64,000 bases of DNA from Anaspis maculata (Eukaryota > Arthropoda > Insecta > Coleoptera > Scraptiidae). The position numbers and the translations under genes are program-made. The stretch is from the NCBI GenBank assembly GCA_949128115.1, contig OX421963.1, forward strand, positions 1,550,001 through 1,614,000. Reading direction: 5' to 3'. The notes under the pieces were generated by a model that saw nothing but the letters and a program-made list of their open reading frames with translations, ran no database searches and was not told the origin of the DNA. Below are positions 43,592 to 55,058 of the stretch, one piece after another (position 1 is the first letter of the stretch; each line of letters starts with the position of its first letter).

Positions 43592-44479
43592 AAACACAAC
43601 AAACACTCGAATATAAATAAATATTGCGCCTCTTAGGGCCATATAGCGGCACCTCGCAGTTTCATGAAAACAAAGCTCTCCGACCAACCACAACACCAGA
43701 CGATCGAACCGAACAACTGCACAGACACGTGTTTCGCCCCTACTGGGGGCTCATCAGTGCGCAGGCGTGATCAGCTCAACCATCCGATGCTGTGGCAGTC
43801 AGAGAACTCATGGTAATATACACCCAGGAGGACTCCTAATATGTGAGTCCTCCAAGCGGCGCCATCTATCAAAGGCATTCCGCAGATGCTATATTTCAAG
43901 GCATCAGGCATGCGAGGGAATCAACAGAATTCCACGTAAAGCAACACCGTCGCCAAGAGAGCATCGATGGTAGATGTACACATGTATACTCAAGCCGAGT
44001 AGAGCAATGTTAAACACAACAAACACGCGAATATAAATAAATATTGCGCCTCTTAGGGCCATATAGCGGCACCTCGCAGTTTCATGAAAACAAAGCTCTC
44101 GGACCAACCACAACACCAGACGATCGAACCGAACAACTGCACAGACACGTGTTTCGCCCCTACTGGGGGAGTGGGGGCTCATCAGTGCGCAGGCGTGATC
44201 AGCTCAACCATCCGATGCTGTGGCAGTCAGAGAACTCATGGTAATATACACCCAGGAGGACTCCTAATATGTGAGTCCTCCAAGCGGCGCCATCTATCAA
44301 AGGCATTCCGCAGATGCTATATTTCAAGGCATCAGGCATGCGAGGGAATCAACAGAATTCCACGTAAAGCAACACCGTCGCCAAGAGAGCATCGATGGTA
44401 GATGTACACATGTATACTCAAGCCGAGTAGAGCAATGTTAAACACAACAAACACGCGAATATAAATAAATATTGCGCCT
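43592..44479. mobile_element. Insert of two 420-bp tandem units with 8-bp TSD, inside F3
   Basis: CTGTTTTT flanks it (43584-43591 and 44480-44487); the F3 right arm shows the uninterrupted site. The insert is unit 1 (43591-44010, 420 bp), unit 2 (44011-44438, 428 bp, with an extra GAGTGGGG) and a ~41-bp partial third unit, so it starts and ends with the same AAACACAACAAACAC text. The body contains CACGTGTTTCGCCCCTACTG and a GGACTCCTAATATGTGAGTC palindrome. It has no terminal inverted repeats and no ORF of note. Confidence 0.75.
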
Positions 44480-44981
44480 CTGTTTTTCTCAATTCTTCAT
44501 CCCCACAACGAATAAACTGCCAAGTTTGGTGTCATTTTAGAATAAACGGCATCCTCTGGTTTCATTCACCGAGTCAAAATGTTTGTGAGACCACCGTGCA
44601 AAGAATGGCACGCCAAGAAGTGAGCATTTTTGAGCACCTCATTTAACAGTAGTTTCTTGACTGATACCAATCGATATGATTGATAATTTTGACATGGATG
44701 AATAACTTGAACTCTTTTGTAACGGTGATACATGTGAATGAAACTCGACACGATCGTGGAGGCCTGGAAAAAAAATTTTTCTCCAGCGGTCGAATTTATT
44801 TCACGCCTACTGAGCGTTAGTTTGTTGGACTCAGGCAGGCAGCGTTTGAATAGGTTCGGAGACAAAATTTCCATATCTGTCTATGCAGCTGAGTAGCATA
44901 ATTCTGGAAACTGATTTGAGAATCATCAAGGATTATTTTGACAGTCACTAGGTACCCCCATGGGGATTAACTGCAGAGATC

Positions 44982-45236
44982 ATGGCTGACGACGGAGGGC
45001 ATTCAACTTTTAAAGTGTTATTTTCTATTTTCCTCTACCAATCTTCAATGTTGTTATCATTTTGTACATGTAAGTTTTCTTATGTTTGGAGAAGAAATAA
45101 TTTTATAAAAACAACCGTGAAAATGACTGTCATAGTGGCAGAAAATAAGATCTTGGACGTTGAATTTCCTCCGCCGTTAGCCATCACCTCTGCAGTTAAC
45201 CACCATGTGGGTACTGACCGGCAAAACAATCATTGA
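44982..45236 (+). CDS. Open frame in the F3 centre, function unknown
   Basis: 84 codons from ATG 44982, in the only unpaired part of F3. It contains a hydrophobic stretch (FKVLFSIFLYQSSMLLSF) and no known domain. It could be a captured exon, because a donor-like site follows TTGTACATGTAAG, or chance. Confidence 0.25.
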   Translation: MADDGGHSTFKVLFSIFLYQSSMLLSFCTCKFSYVWRRNNFIKTTVKMTVIVAENKILDVEFPPPLAITSAVNHHVGTDRQNNH

Positions 45237-48200
45237 TGATCCATAAATCGATTTCCAGAATTAAACTGCTCAACTTTTCAGAGAGATATAGAAATTTTGC
45301 TTCCAAAGCTATCCAAACGCTGCCTGCCTGAGCCCAACAAACTAACGCTCAGTAGGCGTGAAATAAATTCGACCGCTGGAGAAAATTATTTTTTTCCAAG
45401 CCTCCACGCCCGTGTCGAGTTTCATTCACATGCATTACCGTTACAAAAGAGTTCAAGTTATTGATCCATGACAAAATTATCAATCATATCGATTGGTATC
45501 AGCCAAGAAACTACTGTTAAATGAGGTGCTCAAAAATGCTCACTTCTTGGCGTGTCATTCTTTGCACGGTGGTCTCACAAACATTTTGACTCGGTGAATG
45601 GAGTCAGAGGATGCCGTTTACTCCAAAATGATACCACACCTGGCAGTTTATTCGTTGTGGGGATGAAAAATTGAGAAAAACTGTTTTTTCCGATCTGTCA
45701 TAAGAATTAATTTTTTTCAGTGTGAAGAACTGTTGGGACATGGTAACAAATGTTGTCAATGTGTAGGTTAGAGTCGTTTGATGACATCCAAGTAGGAATT
45801 ACGTGGTGGTATGGTGATTTGGTGGGAAGTCTCGCACCTTCAACTTTCAAGGGCCCCCCAGACCCCCTCCGCATCGAGTGCACCGATGTCTCCAACTCTT
45901 GAAATTAAGGTTGAGGGACCCCCAATCAAACCCCAAAAGCGCATTGCTTAAGCTCAAAATGCATAGTTAGGACGCTTAACCACCGGACTAGAACGAAATT
46001 TCTATAAATGGTTGGCTTAATGGTCAGCTGGATAAACACGCAACGAGAGTCAAATGTTGAAAGAGTCGAATCGTGAAATTTTCAAATGGACGACTTTACT
46101 TCTTTGGAGAAAATAAAACGGTTCTATCCGTTGGTCCAGGAATTTTAGCTGTTAAAATCGCAAATAGCAAACAAAAATTAAAGCCAGCCGGATTTTTGTA
46201 TATAAGCTCAGTTAAGCATGTTGTTCAACATAGTCAAAGTTCTCAAGAATCCGGTGTGAGCTTTGGCCGTTGTGGCCTCGAGAAGAACTTGAGGATCAGT
46301 TTTTCGCGTATATCTCGTGAACAATGGCACTTGGGGAGAACGTGCTTGGAAAGAAATTGTTGAAAATTTTATTGTCTATAAGAAAGGTCTTCACACGTTT
46401 CATCGTCAGTCCACTCTTTCTTCGTCAAAACACAAGAAACCAGAAATAATCCAGATGCTCGATGCTGAAGACTGTATGGACCTTGAGTTTTATGATGGCG
46501 GGGTGCCACTTGGTAGAGGTGTTGTTCGATCCATTCTGTTTTGACTGTAACTATTTGCCATCAATACCAACTATGCCGGCGGCATATACAGGGTGAAATA
46601 AAAATAAGAAGTTGAAGAAATGTACCTCAAGAACCAAAACAGGTGAAGACATATAAACCGCCAAAAATATTTCTAATTTCATGGTCATGAAGTCGTCGTA
46701 AACTTGGATCAAATATGTTGAGCCGTTTCTGACATATCTTCAGATGACTGAAGTCGTTACGAAAAAAAAAACTAGTTTTCCGTCTATCAGTAACTCTTCA
46801 GATATTGAATCGAGACTTGGTGTTTTGAATCGAAACAATGATAAATCACATTTAAAATGAAATAATAGTGAAAAACACTTTCTAGGCCAACTACTTTAAG
46901 AAAAAACACAGTCAACTTTTTTTCTGATGAGTAGACGAAAAAATTATTTTTTTCGGTAACAACTTCAGTCTTTTGGTGATATTTCATGAACGGCTCAAGA
47001 TATCTGATTCAAGTTTACGACGACTTCATGATCATGAAATCAGAATTATTTATGGCGATTTACATGTCTTCACCTATTCTGGTTCTTGAGGAACTAATGT
47101 TCAACTTTTTATTTTTATTTCACCCTGTATATGCCGCCGGCATAGTTCGTATTGATGGCTTCAAGTTTCAATCAAGAGATAGTGGACCAAACAACACCTC
47201 TACGAGGTGGCACTTCGCCATCATAAAACTCTAGGTCCATACAGTCTTCAGCATCGAGCATCCGGATTATTTTAATTTTCTTGTGTTTTGACGAAGAAAG
47301 ACTGGACTGACGATGAAACGTGTGAGGACCTTTCTTATAGAAAATAAAATTTTCAACAATTTTTTTTTCAAACACGTTCTTCCCAAGTGCCATTGTTCAC
47401 GAGATATACGCGAAAAACTGATCCTCAAGTTCTTCTCGAGGCCACAACGGCCGAAGCTCACACCGGATTCTTGAGAACTTTGACTATGTTGAACAACATG
47501 CTTAACTGAGCTTATATACAAAAATCCGGCTGGCTTTCATTTTTGTTCGCTACTTGCGATTTTAACAGCGAAAATTCCTGGACCAACGGATAGAACCGTT
47601 TTATTTTCTCCAAAGAAGTAAAGTCGTCTGTTTGAAAATTTCACATTTCGACTCTTTCAACATTTGACTCTCGTTGCGTGTTTATCCAGCTGACCATTAA
47701 GCCAACCATTTATAGAAATTTTGTTCAGAACATGTGAGAACAAAAAGTAGAATATTCGATATTTGACATGCGCACCTCCACCATTTACGTCACCTATAAT
47801 CTAAAATTTCAAAACTTCGGCCATGCACCAACACGGTATTTGTAGCCTATGCACACAGCTTACGATCACTACCAAGTGTGTAGAAATTGCTTCAGAAATA
47901 AGGATTCGCGGGAGGTTTTTAAACTGCTGATTTATTGTGAATTTGGAAAAAATCACAAGTGGACCTTCCTTTGATTCACTATATTTTCACAGTGTAATGT
48001 GCGAATCAAGTAAATCTAGTCCCAAATTGCAGAAGAAAGCTGAATCTTCCAGAATCCACCATCAGTGTCGTTCTTTACGAAGTTTAGGAATCAAAAAAAA
48101 TTCTCGAAATACGACACATTTTTATTTGGGTTCGCCGCCGCCATCTTGATTTTTGATAATTTGGCCATAATGACAATTGATTTGAGTAGACGATTTATTC

Positions 48201-48638
48201 AGCGATCTTTTGACATAAAGTTTGTGAGAATCGGCCAAGAAACTAAAAAGTTGGAAAAAAAATATAAAACTCGTTTTATTTTGCTTTCACCCGGTATAAC
48301 GTAAGTACTCAAAATCTGACAGCACCATTCGATCCGGAATTGTTTTTTGAGTAGATTAGTACTTTTATTTGGAAAAAATCGCAAAAACTCCAAGAAATAT
48401 CAGCGAACTGAAGAATTGACCAGCCGCCAACTTTGATGCGATCGAGGATGCGATATTGCTGGAAAATGTACCAGAAATCGCGAAAGCACCCGAGTGATTA
48501 TTTGTCCTGGGATGATCCTCTAACGATTCAAAAAAAAAAAATTTGATTACATCGTTTTTCCTACAGAAGTAGGTACTGCTAGGGCCTGGATTATTTGCTG
48601 CGCGATAAAAATCCCGAGTTATTTTACAGTGATATAAG

Positions 48639-48782
48639 GGCCAATTCTGTATCAAACCCGTTTAAATTTAAAGGCTGTTAAAAGAAAATCAGCCAATCGT
48701 GAAGCCCATTTCTGATCGTTCCTAGGTGACCGACCGACGCCTTTAAAAATTTTAAGGGGCCTTTAAATTTTACAGAATTGCC
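48639..48782. mobile_element. 144-bp MITE
   Basis: GGCCAATTCTGTATCAAACC, then TTTAAATTTAAAGGC at the left, is mirrored by GGGGCCTTTAAATTTTACAG and AATTGCC at the right. It lies between F2b and the J1 ORF1 start. Confidence 0.65.
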
Positions 48783-48862
48783 ACTATTCTGCTTTAAAAT
48801 TCCCAATTAAATAGTGAGAGTGGGTTTAATCAACATTTAGTGCCAGTTCGGAGCATTGGACG

Positions 48863-49228
48863 ATGCCCGCCACCCAAGGGACGGCGGGCGGCCAGCCACC
48901 TCCTGATGAAGGCATGGACTATTGTGAAGCCGCCTCCGATGTTCAATCAAACGAACGTATGAAGGAAAATAAATCCGATCCAAAGGGGACCAAAGAAGTA
49001 GAAAGTGGCAGGCAAGGATCAAATAAGGAGGAGGATTTGGTGAAGGTATTCAAAACGGATTTGCAAGGTCGGTGTACATATAATAATTGTTTTTACGTGT
49101 TCGTGGAAAAAACTGACGATAAAGGCATCGGTCGACTTCATCCTATGTATGTGGGACACATTCTTCTGAAGAAACTCAGACGCCAAAATATTCTTGACAT
49201 GAGCGTGGTGGGAAAAACAGGATAAAGG
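48863..49228 (+). pseudogene. Jockey-like LINE J1 ORF1, segment 1
   Basis: ATG 48863 starts MPATQGTAGGQPPPDEGMD. The frame has a charged N-terminus and then NCFYVFVEKTDDKGIGRLHP, YVGHILLKKLRRQNILDMSV, a gag-like ORF1 core. It runs to a stop at 49225 caused by a lost base (VVGKT-G), after which the J2 tail begins. The next part of the same ORF resumes at 54904. Confidence 0.75.
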
Positions 49229-49516
49229 TAATCAGTAATCAGTAATCTTTATTAATGTTTTACACACATAAGTATGTTTACACACGTCAAATTGTAGGTA
49301 CATATAAGTATAAGATAAAATATTATTTAAATCTAGAAACATATTAACAAACACCATTACAAACAACCAAGTAAACGAAAAACAAAATCACTGTCGTGGG
49401 GTGAAACTGCATGTCATGAATTCATTTATTGAATAAAATGCACCGTCGATGAGGTACTCTCTTATAATTTTTTAGCGCATTTTCCATCTTGATGAAAATC
49501 GCTATTGCAACCGCTT

Positions 49517-49612
49517 TGTCCGTCCGTCCGTCCGTCCGTCCGTCCGTCCGTCCGTCCGTCCGTCCGTCCGTCCGTCCGTCCGTCCGTCCGTCCGTCCGTC
49601 CGTCCGTCCGTT
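49517..49612. repeat. (GTCC)n microsatellite
   Basis: About 24 GTCC units. The translations SVRP and DGRT seen in the frames are artefacts. Confidence 0.97.
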
Positions 49613-51340
49613 CATCGAACTCCTCCCAAACTAGACGACCTAGCTTTCTAATTTTTTCGCTGTTACATAGCTGCCACTCCCAAAGGAGGGCTAGGCTATA
49701 TTGGATGTCCATATTGCGCCGCCAACATAGAGAAAACCGCCCCCGATAAACTTGAAATAACATAATATTGCACTTTCTACCAGACCTGATGCTCTAGTGT
49801 TCTCATTTTTTGAATAATACATAGTTGCCACTTATAAACGTAAGCCAACAAACATTCCGTCTTCAATATGCGCCGCCAACATAAAAAAAACTGCTAAAAA
49901 CCGCCCCCAAGCACTTTAAAATGAAAAACATGAACCCGAAGACATAGCGATCTGATTCTTTCGGTATATAAATAGCTGACTAAAAATGAGAAAGGATAGG
50001 CTACTTTTGGTTAGTCGCCGCCCCCAGATTCCGCCCCCAAACGATAAAAAGTGCAACTTTCACAAATGTTACTGATTGAGATGTTCCCTTCAACATTTAG
50101 GAACTGCCAACTCGAATTGTGCAACATTTGCTCAGCCGAACGCTGCCGCTCCCACACGCCGCCCCCAAAGTAAAAGATAAATGAAAAACATGAACCTGAA
50201 GACATAACGATCTAATTCTTCCACTATATTGATAGCTGACTGAAATTGGAAAAAGATAGGCCACTTTTAATTAGCCGCCGCCTCCAGCTGCCGCCTCCAG
50301 CTGCCGCCTCCAAGTAAAAAAATGCAACTTTCACAATTTTCACTGATTGTCATATTTCCCTTACATTTAGTAACTTCCAACTCAAACTGTGCAACAGTTA
50401 CTTTGCCGAATGCTGCCGCCCCCATACGCTGCCATCAAAGTGAGAGATGGATGAAAAACATAAACCCGAAGACATAGCGATCTGATTCTATCGGTATATA
50501 AATAGCTGACTAAAAATGGGAAAGGATAGGCTACTTTTGGTTAGTCGCCGCCCCCAGATTCCGCCCCCAAACGATAAAAAGTGCAACTTTCACAAATGTT
50601 ACTGATTAAGATGTTCCCTTCAACATTTAGGAACTGCCAACTCAAATTGTGCAACATTTGCTCAGCCGAACGCTGCCGCTCCCACACGCCGCCCCCAAAG
50701 TAAGAGATAAATGAAAAACATGAACCTGAAGACATAGCGATCTAATTCTTTCACTATATTGATAGCTGACTGAAATTGGAAAAAGATAGGCCACTTTAAT
50801 TAGCCGCCGCCTCCAGCTGCCGCCTCCAAGCAAAAAATTGTCATATTTTCCTTACATTTAGTAACTTCCAACTCAAACTGTGCAATAGTTACTTTGCCGA
50901 ATGCTGCCGCCCCCATACGCTGCCATCAAAGTGAGAGATGAATGAAAAACATAAACCCGAAGACATAACGATCTAATTCTTTCGCTATATAGATAGCTTA
51001 CTAAAAATGGGAAAGAATAGGCTACTTTTGATATGACGCCGCCTCCAACTTCCACCCCCAAAAGAAAAAAAGTGCAACTTCCAATAATTTCCACTGATTT
51101 ACATTTTAATGTTACCTCAAACATTCAGAAACTCCCAACTCAAACTGTGGAAAAATTTCTTTGCCAAACTCTGCCGCTCCCACACGCCGCCCCCAAAGTA
51201 AGAGATAAATGTAAAACATAACCTTGAAGACATGGCGATCTAATTGGTCCGCTATATAGATAGCTGACTAAAAATGGGAAGAGATAGGCCACTTTTGATT
51301 AGTCGCCGCTCCCAGCTCCCGCCCTCAAACAAAAAAATAT
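49613..51340. repeat. ~260-bp tandem array in the 3' region of J2
   Basis: The phrase GACATAGCGATCTGATTCT or a variant occurs near 49941, 50201, 50471, 50731, 50962 and 51228. Each unit has GCCGCCCCCAGATTCCGCCC, AAAAAGTGCAACTTTCACAA and ACGCTGCCGCTCCCACACGC-type blocks. Units 49941/50471 and 50201/50731 are more alike than neighbours, so a 530-bp dimer period is present. The first part (49613-49940) is more diverged. Confidence 0.85.
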
Positions 51341-51515
51341 TGATGAGTGAAAGAATTTTCATTCAAATCTATTTAGTTGGCAAGTACTCCATTCTGATAA
51401 CAAAATATCACAATGAGTTTCAAATGAAGAAAGTGGGCAAGGAATGGTGTTTCTCCTTCAACCAAATTTCTTTACGTTCACAATATGCCTCTTTGAGAAA
51501 ATGCGCTACTGAGAC

Positions 51516-51585
51516 TCACGCACGTGAAGGCATACTCACTTGTTTAAACGTTTGACGTTCTTGTGTCCTGACTGTGGATGGAATA
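51516..51585 (-). pseudogene. C-terminus of the J2 reverse transcriptase ORF
   Basis: On the reverse strand, right after F5a, the frame reads PSTVRTQERQTFKQVSMPSR and a stop (51516). It continues VKFFNSMI on the other side of F5a, so the two parts form one ORF end. Confidence 0.7.
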
Positions 51586-53796
51586 TAGTCCGGATGCTAG
51601 TTGCATAAAATGGAATGAACCTTGCATTTTTTGATGAGAAGATGCCACTCGGTGAAAATGTTCTTTGCATCATACTCTTCCGATCCAGAAAGGTAGCCAT
51701 CAGCGCCATCCATGCCGGCAGCGTATACAGGGTGAAACAGAAAAAAAAAGTTGAAAAATTATATTTGAATAACCGAAGCATGTGGAGACGTCCAATTTAC
51801 CACATACATCAACTGTTTTATGCTCATGAAGTCACAGTAAACCGTTCTTGATTACCTTGAACCATCTTTGAAATATAGGGGAAAAACAGAAAAAAAAAAC
51901 AAAAACACTCTTTTTCCCATAAATAAGTGATTCTTAGAGATATTGACATGATACTTGGTATTTCTTCTAAAAGTAATGTGAGAAATGATATGAGTTGGGT
52001 AGCCAATTTCTAAGCCAACTATTTCCAGAAATACTATTGTCAACTTTTTTTTCCTCTTGAGCACCATCTTGAATCTGCCCTGTGAGGCATCGTTGAAAAA
52101 GTGATCGGCTATTATAATAATGGTAGCATGGAATCATTGCATCGCAAAAACAACCTCCTCATCATAATTTAGTGACCTCTTCGGCGGGAAAGAATTGCCA
52201 TTCACGTATTTTCTGGCTCTTCAAAACTTTAGTGCCCATGATGGCATTTGCAACATCTGGAATGATGAAATATGTTACGCATTATGAACCGTGATGTACT
52301 TTGAGGTAGCCCACCAAGTTTTGCAATCATCAATTGAAAGGTTTGTTCTCAAAAGCTGTTTGAACAAAAATTTGTTCAATTTTTTTATGGAAAATTCAAA
52401 ATATTGTATCTTCCACCCTTATTTGATCCCTCGTTGAGGAAAGCCTGAAACCGAAAGTCTCCAAAATTTCCATGCTAATGGTTCACTGAGAACTGCTCTT
52501 CAATGTGTAGTTGTCAAAATCTGCATAGTTGCGTTCAGATTCTAGACAGAGAGCGACAAAGAAGTTCATGCAGTGGAAAAAGACACAGCTTTCAATGCAA
52601 CGGAAAAATCCTGGAAATGTCCCTTTTAGATAGGCTTCCCGCAATACACAGGTTCTGTAAGATTCTCAAGCGTGGGTAAAAGGCTTGAAACATTACTAAC
52701 TTAAGGCTCTAACAGTGTACCAAATTGCACATTCATGTTATGAAAAGCAAGGTCTCCAGGCTGCTTTCAGTCTAGCTCTGGACTAGTTTTTTCTCGACTG
52801 TAATTTATGTCTTTTTTTACTGCATGAACTTCTTTGTCGCTCTTTGTCTGAAATCTGAACGCCACTATGCAATTTTTGACAACTAAACATTGAAGAGCAC
52901 TTCCCACTGAACCATTATCATGAAAAATTCGGAGACTTTTGGTTTCAGGCTATCCTCAGTGAGGGATCAAGTGAGGGTGAGAGACCCAATATTTTGTAGT
53001 TTTCATAAAAAAAACGACACAAATTTTGTTCAAACAGCTTTTAAGAACAAACCTCTAAATTGATGACGGTGAAACTTGGTAGGCTATCTCAAAGTACATC
53101 AAGGTTCATAATGCGTAATATATTTTACCATTCCAGGTGTTGCAAATGCCATCATGAGCACTAAAGCTTTGAAGAGCCAAAAAATACGTGAATGACAATT
53201 CTTTTTCGCCGAAGAGGTCACTAAATTATGATGAGGTGGTTGTTTTTGCGATGCAATGATTCCATGTTACCATTATTATAATAACCAATCACTTTTTCAA
53301 CGATGCCTCACAGGGCAGATTCAAGATGGTGCTCAAGAGGAAAAAAAAGTTGACAATCGTATTTCTGGAAATAGTTGGCTTAGAAATTGGCTACCCAGCT
53401 CATATTATTTCTAACATTACTGTTGGTAGAAATGCCAAGTATTGTGTCAATATCTCGAAGAATCACTTATTTATGGAAAAAAGAGTCGTTTGGTTTTTTC
53501 CTCTGGTTTTCCCCTATATTCCAAAGACGGTTCAAGGTAATCAAGAACAGTTTGTTGCGACTTCATAAGCATAAAATAGTTAATGTATGTGGTGAGTGAC
53601 ACGTCTCCACATGTTTTGGTTAATTAAATATAATTTTTCAACTTTTTTTTTCAGTATCACCCTGTATACGCCGCCGGCATGGATGGCGCTGATGGCTACC
53701 TTTCTGGATCGGAAGAGTACGATGCAAAGAACATTTCCACCGAGTGGCAAATTCTCATCAAAAAATGCAAGGTACTTTCAACTAGCATCCGGACTA
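51586..53796. mobile_element. Foldback element F5a (TAGTCCGGATG ends, TSD ATA/ATC)
   Basis: A 2211-bp palindrome with ends TAGTCCGGATGCTAGTTG and its near inverse, centred near 52740. The flanks ATA (51583-51585) and ATC (53797-53799) differ by one base; the J2 reading frame shows ATC was original. Subterminal AGCGCCATCCATGCCGGCAG and TACAGGGTGAAACAG resemble the F2 centre. No protein is encoded. Confidence 0.87.
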
Positions 53797-54880
53797 ATCA
53801 TAGAATTAAAAAACTTCACTCCATAATAGCTGATACCATCACGTGTTTTGCTCAACCTCAGAAATTTCAGGTGGATGTCTTCCCTGTTCCTGATTTCGTA
53901 GCGGTGGGTCTCACCCCTGGACACGCTACTCTCGAGTTGATGGTCCCTCACGTAGAGCAAGCATTCCAAGATATACATAGACGGTAATGTCAAAATACGC
54001 AGCGACCTGAAGGCCTCCCTGCAGTCGTCACGATATCCCAGCCCTGCAACCACACGAACGGCTCTCCGTTGTATCGCAAATACAGAAGAGGCGTGGGGGG
54101 AGTGGCCCCAGATCAGGAGCGCATATGACATAATAGAGTGTACTGAGCCAAAGTATGCCGTTCTCAAAGTCTGTCTAGATACCCTACCCGCCAGACCCCT
54201 CAGAAGAAAGATCCTCCTTGAGGCTGTCGAGCGGACCGACCCCGTGTGGGTCTCCCAGCTAAGCCGCGGGCATATAGTGATTCCCAGGAACTTCACAGAC
54301 GCAGCAGCATCCGGAGTCTCCGCGACCCCATTTTGCAGTTCAAAAACCATGAGTTCTGTCTTAGCAGCATTCAGACATAATCTGTTTGCAAGACACCATT
54401 CGGTCACGGCAAACTTGACGCTATCCGCCCCGGACACAAGGCGACTTAAGTTGCGATCACTCTGCACGAGTGTCGCGTCATCCGCGTACAGGATAAACCT
54501 CGACTCGGAATCAACACTCGCACGGGGAAGATCATTCACATAGATAAGAAAGAGGCTGGGGCCCAAGATGGACCCCTGCCGAACGCCGTCGTGTAGTCCC
54601 GCCGTGTCCGAGGCAACGCCGCCGTGACAGACGAATTGACGCCCTCCGCCAAGGTATGACTCCATCACATCCAAACTACCAGCGTCAAAGCCGTAGAACT
54701 TCAACTTCTTGAGCAGGATGGAATGCGAGACGCAATCGAATGCTTTTGTGAGGTCAAAAAATTGAGCCCGTGTGAAGTGGCCTCTCTCGAATCCCGTGTT
54801 GACCTGTTCCACGAGAGACGCCATTGCAAGAGTCGTGGACTTTCCCGAACGGAAACCAAATTGACACTCGTTAAAAAGCT
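53797..54880 (-). CDS. J2 reverse transcriptase, 5'-truncated
   Basis: Starting at about 54880 the frame shows ECQFGFRSGKSTTLAM, AQFFDLTKAFDCVSHSI (catalytic Asp), DGVRQGSILGPSLFLIYVND, FILYADDATLVQ (YADD), KFLGITICPRLSWETH, LRTAYFGSVHSIMSYALLIW and AIQRRAVRVVAGLGYRDDCR. It ends VKFFNSMI at the F5a junction. The palm is intact; endonuclease and ORF1 are absent. It is an old, twice-damaged insertion. Confidence 0.88.
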
Positions 54881-54903
54881 TAGGTAACTTCTAACTAAGC
54901 TGG

Positions 54904-55058
54904 GGTAACTTCTAGCACCCCAGAGGACGCTAACAAGTTATTGAAAAATGGGCATTTACCAAACGAGAATTTAAAAGCATACATTCATTTCCCTGCACCT
55001 ACTACAAAAAAAAGGTATTATCCGGCACGTGGATACATACTTCGACGATGACTATATT
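54904..55058 (+). pseudogene. J1 ORF1, segment 2
   Basis: The frame reads VTSSTPEDANKLLKNGHLPN, ENLKAYIHFPAPTTKK and, after a shift in an A-run, RHVDTYFDDDYI. It continues segment 1 across J2 and segment 3 across F6. Three breaks (base loss, J2, F6) make this ORF dead. Confidence 0.68.

Larger units (their letters stand above)
43267..45990. mobile_element. Foldback element F3 (TAGTCCGGTGG ends, TSD GAA)
   Basis: Ends are TAGTCCGGTGGTTAAGCG and its inverse; GAA flanks both sides (43264-43266 and 45991-45993). The left arm (43267-44870, containing an 888-bp insert) mirrors the right arm (45290-45990) with blocks such as CAACATTTGTTACCATGTCC and GACCACCGTGCAAAGAATG. The central 44870-45290 is unpaired and holds a frame from ATG 44982 (MADDGGHSTFKVLFSIF), open for 84 codons, function unknown. 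A donor-like ATGTAAGTTT lies inside it at about 45068. Confidence 0.87.
42421..48593. mobile_element. Foldback element F2b (TSD TTT) carrying nested F3
   Basis: Same family as F2a but in the opposite orientation: the left end is TAGTCCTGTCCCTAGCAG and the right end, inverted, is TAATCCAGGCCCTAGCAG. TTT flanks both sides (42418-42420 and 48594-48596). The left arm is broken at 43266 by F3 (to 45990) and resumes with ACGAAATTTCTATAAATGG. Without F3 the length is about 3.45 kb. The CACCCTGTA/TACAGGGTG pair is near 46588 and 47122. No coding capacity. Confidence 0.9.
49229..54903 (-). mobile_element. LINE J2, 5'-truncated, inserted in J1 and carrying F5a
   Basis: On the reverse strand, from right to left: truncated reverse transcriptase (54880-53797), F5a (53796-51586), the last codons of the ORF (51585-51516), a long 3' region with a tandem array and (GTCC)n, then AATAAAGATTACTG followed by a short (GATTACT)n tail ending at about 49229. 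J1 text GGATAAAGGTAA precedes the tail and GGTAACTTCTAGC follows the 5' end, so GGTAA is likely duplicated. Microsatellite tail and motifs suggest a CR1-like element. Confidence 0.75.

Noticed and set aside
49422..49763. Frames rich in SVRP or DGRT repeats
   Set aside because: They are translations of (GTCC)n.
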